A DNA stretch of 36,129 nucleotides from Betaproteobacteria bacterium (GTDB lineage Bacteria > Pseudomonadota > Gammaproteobacteria > Burkholderiales > Casimicrobiaceae), in contig READ01000042.1 in the NCBI GenBank assembly GCA_004293675.1, forward strand, positions 1 to 36,129, given 5' to 3'. Under the pieces are notes generated by a model. That model was given only the letters and a program-made list of their open reading frames with translations. It ran no database searches and was not told where the DNA came from. Below, one piece after another: positions 34,507 to 36,129 of the stretch. Position numbers and translations under genes: made by a program. Numbering within the stretch: the stretch's first letter is position 1; the number at the start of each line of letters is the position of its first letter.

Positions 34507-34743
34507 ACCTAGAAACCGCAGTTGACCGCTCGTCGCTCTGGCAAACGCCGCGCGAATGGTGAGTTTGCTGCCCTCATTCACGTTCACCCTATGGGTGAGA
34601 GCGCTACGCACCCGATGGCACGCCTGCTCGGGCGTCTGCCTTTGTCGCGCCTCCTTGCCTACCCCGGTAGGCGGCGTCGTTGCTTCGCGGCAGACGCCCG
34701 AGCAGACGCACCCTCGGGCGCGTCCAACTGCGGTTTCTAGGTT
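34506..34743. repeat. Large nested palindrome downstream of uvrC
   Basis: The outer arms AACCTAGAAACCGCAGTTG (34506-34524) and CAACTGCGGTTTCTAGGTT (34725-34743) are a perfect 19-bp inverted repeat beginning at the last base of the uvrC stop. Inside is a second perfect pair, CTGCTCGGGCGTCTGCC (34624-34640) with GGCAGACGCCCGAGCAG (34689-34705). Within that is GCCTACC-CC-GGTAGGC (34657-34672), and on the left flank TCACCC-TAT-GGGTGA (34584-34598). No protein is encoded. The nested layout suggests a mobile repeat or a structured RNA. Confidence 0.8.
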
Positions 34744-34824
34744 GAATTGGAATCGCCACAGCGACAACGTGGCTAAGGTGAATCGCTCTGCCATCTCCGG
34801 GCGTCCGTCGATGCGTAGAAAATG

Positions 34825-34886
34825 TACCGCAAGGGCTGGCGCAGCCCGCAGCCTTTTTGATGGGAACCCCGTTAGTCCTTGCGGTA
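34825..34886. repeat. Second nested palindrome before the RNA methyltransferase gene
   Basis: TACCGCAAGG (34825-34834) pairs with CCTTGCGGTA (34877-34886), enclosing GGGCTG-GCG-CAGCCC (34833-34847). The right arm ends 10 bp before the likely ATG at 34897, so a fold in mRNA could affect initiation. Confidence 0.6.
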
Positions 34887-34896
34887 TTTGAGATGG

Positions 34897-35796
34897 ATGA
34901 AACATGAACCAATCGTTAGTTACAGAGAATCAGCGTTGAATCGCAACCCCGCTCCCCTTCGCTACGTCACCTCGCGCGACAACGCTACAGTCAAGCGCTT
35001 GGCGACGCTCAGTCATTCCGCGCCCGCGCGGCGGCGTGATGGTATGTGTTTGCTAGAGGGCGAGCATTTGGCGCAGAGTTATGCGCAGCGCGCGCGCATC
35101 GCGACGCTTGTGCTGCGTGGTGACGAAGCGAGCGCGCCAACGCTTTCGCTAGCCGACGGCTCGGGTGGCGTGTCGCCTCATCAGCTAGCGCCGTCGCATC
35201 AGCGTTTAGTAACCGCCAGTGACGAGACCATTGTGCTCGCACCTCGTTTGTTTGATCAGCTCTCAGCGCTCTCCACATCCAGTGGTGTGCTGGCGATGGC
35301 GGCTACGCCTGTTTCACCACCGCTGGCGACCGGCGGATTTGTGCTCGCTCTCGATGCGCTGCAAGATCCCGGTAATGTTGGCACGCTCATTCGAACTGCG
35401 GCCGCTGCCGGTGCTTCGCAGGTTTGGTTGTCGGCAGGTTGCGCCTTCGCCTGGAGCGTTAAGACGCTTCGCGCATCACAAGGCGCGCACTTTCACATTG
35501 ACGTGATTGAAGCGGTTGAGCTGGAAACGGCGCTCGTTAGTTTCAAAGGGCAGCGCTGGGCGACCTTGCCGCGACCGTTGCCAGGCATGGCCAGTAGCGT
35601 CGTCGTTCACGAATTTCGCCAAGCAAAGTTCGCTGTTGATACGGTGATGATCTTGTCGAACGAGGGCAACGGTTTGTCACCCTCGCTTTACGGAGCCGTG
35701 ACCCACGGGCTCAGCATCCCGATGCAAAACGGCATCGAATCGCTCAATGTGGGGGTGGCGGGGGCGTTGGCGCTGTATGCGGTCGCAGGGCGCTGA
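34897..35796 (+). CDS. TrmH/SpoU-family RNA 2'-O-methyltransferase
   Basis: 299 residues from the ATG at 34897; a TTG at 34936 (NRNPAPLRYVTSRDNATV) is an equally good start, and a TTG at 34879 less so. The N-terminal part (YVTSRDNATVKRLATLSHS, then CLLEGEHLAQSY) is the substrate-binding SpoU_sub type. The C-terminal knot domain has the three family motifs: LDALQDPGNVGTLIRTAAAA (motif 1), MILSNEGNGLS (motif 2) and IPMQNGIESLNVGVAGALAL (motif 3). It methylates a ribose 2'-OH in rRNA or tRNA; the exact position cannot be read from the sequence. It lies about 390 bp after uvrC, separated by nested palindromes. Confidence 0.93.
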   Translation: MKHEPIVSYRESALNRNPAPLRYVTSRDNATVKRLATLSHSAPARRRDGMCLLEGEHLAQSYAQRARIATLVLRGDEASAPTLSLADGSGGVSPHQLAPSHQRLVTASDETIVLAPRLFDQLSALSTSSGVLAMAATPVSPPLATGGFVLALDALQDPGNVGTLIRTAAAAGASQVWLSAGCAFAWSVKTLRASQGAHFHIDVIEAVELETALVSFKGQRWATLPRPLPGMASSVVVHEFRQAKFAVDTVMILSNEGNGLSPSLYGAVTHGLSIPMQNGIESLNVGVAGALALYAVAGR

Positions 35797-35860
35797 GGGC
35801 TGAACGCTTAATGGTTGGGTCAGTTTTCAATGCTGTTCGTTTCAGCATGAATGACTATTT

Positions 35861-35919
35861 CCGTTCGGGCTGAGCTGGTCGAAGCCTTGGTTGCCTGCCA
35901 TCAACCCTTCGACAAGCTC
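35861..35919. repeat. REP-like intergenic inverted repeat
   Basis: GAGCTGGTCGAAG (35872-35884) and CTTCGACAAGCTC (35907-35919) are inverted with one mismatch. The left part CCGTTCGGGCTGAGC resembles a dispersed palindromic element common between genes of many proteobacteria (from memory). It lies after the RNA methyltransferase gene. A small hairpin ATGCTG-TTCGTTT-CAGCAT (35830-35848) precedes it. Confidence 0.6.
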
Positions 35920-36129
35920 TCAAGAAACAGCTTTTTAGTTACACAAAATCAACGCCTTACGTGATGCCTTTTGCACGAGATGCCCTAGGCGTAACTCGCC
36001 AAACAGCTCCCTCCCCCGGGGGGCAGGGTTGGGGAGAGCAACTGTGTCGAAAGTCAAGCGTTTTGACAGGCATTGAAATTGGGCGTCCAGGGCTTGCCGG
36101 ATTTAAGGATTGCATTCATGATGGACAGA
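35920..36129. other. End of window, no gene seen
   Basis: The interval contains a GC-rich near-palindrome (CCTCCCCCGGGGGGCAGG, about 36012-36029) and no supported coding region. An ATGATGGACAGA at the very end could be the start of a gene outside the window. Confidence 0.4.

Noticed and set aside
34556-34891. Short plus-strand open frames between uvrC and the methyltransferase gene
   Set aside because: They run through the nested palindromes, lack ribosome binding sites and resemble no protein.

Overview
The window looks like the chromosome of a moderately GC-rich betaproteobacterium, probably Burkholderiales-like. This is inferred from gene content: a Tat-exported formate dehydrogenase locus with DUF3305/DUF3306 accessory genes, an IPTL-CTERM exported protein, DUF1566 proteins, and UvrC and SpoU-type methyltransferase housekeeping genes. 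No phage, insertion sequence or CRISPR array was seen.

Layout. (1) 68-3937 (-): a very large predicted secreted protein with propeller-like N-terminal repeats and Ig-like C-terminal modules. (2) 4051-15090: a formate oxidation module. moaA (molybdenum cofactor) on the minus strand faces a plus-strand run of DUF3305, DUF3306, a polyferredoxin, a TorD-like chaperone, a small Tat-signal protein, fdhA, fdhB, a small lipoprotein, fdhC and a small Ala/Pro/Lys-rich exported protein. (3) 15218-15344: tRNA-Ser(CGA) with a clear terminator, followed by a decayed nagZ remnant (about 15736-16306). (4) 16599-18439: a LytS/LytTR two-component pair, then two unrecognised envelope proteins (18624-19993). (5) 20052-28374: an exported-protein block. 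It holds a protein with a sorting-like tail, a ~1300-residue DUF11/SdrD_B-like protein, a small exported protein and two DUF1566 proteins. The second DUF1566 gene is split by one in-frame TAA; past the stop it continues with Ig-like repeats and an IPTL-CTERM tail. (6) 28654-31688: a NarL-type response regulator divergent from a soluble hybrid kinase with a helical-repeat N-terminus. (7) 31710-32450: a vapBC toxin-antitoxin pair with a perfect dyad upstream. (8) 32641-35796: uvrC and a SpoU-family RNA methyltransferase, separated by an intergenic region full of nested palindromes. (9) 35797-36129: intergenic repeats and no gene seen.

How the genes work together. MoaA makes the first pterin intermediate of the cofactor needed by FdhA. 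The TorD-like protein and the DUF3305/3306/ferredoxin proteins probably assist maturation. FdhA-FdhB-FdhC would oxidise formate in the periplasm and pass electrons to quinone. The second half of the window is dominated by two signalling systems and by large exported proteins. The least explained features are the split IPTL-CTERM gene, an Ig-like Cys-pair module shared by two loci more than 20 kb apart, three different sorting-like tails with no sorting enzyme in view, and a set of nested or bulged intergenic palindromes.
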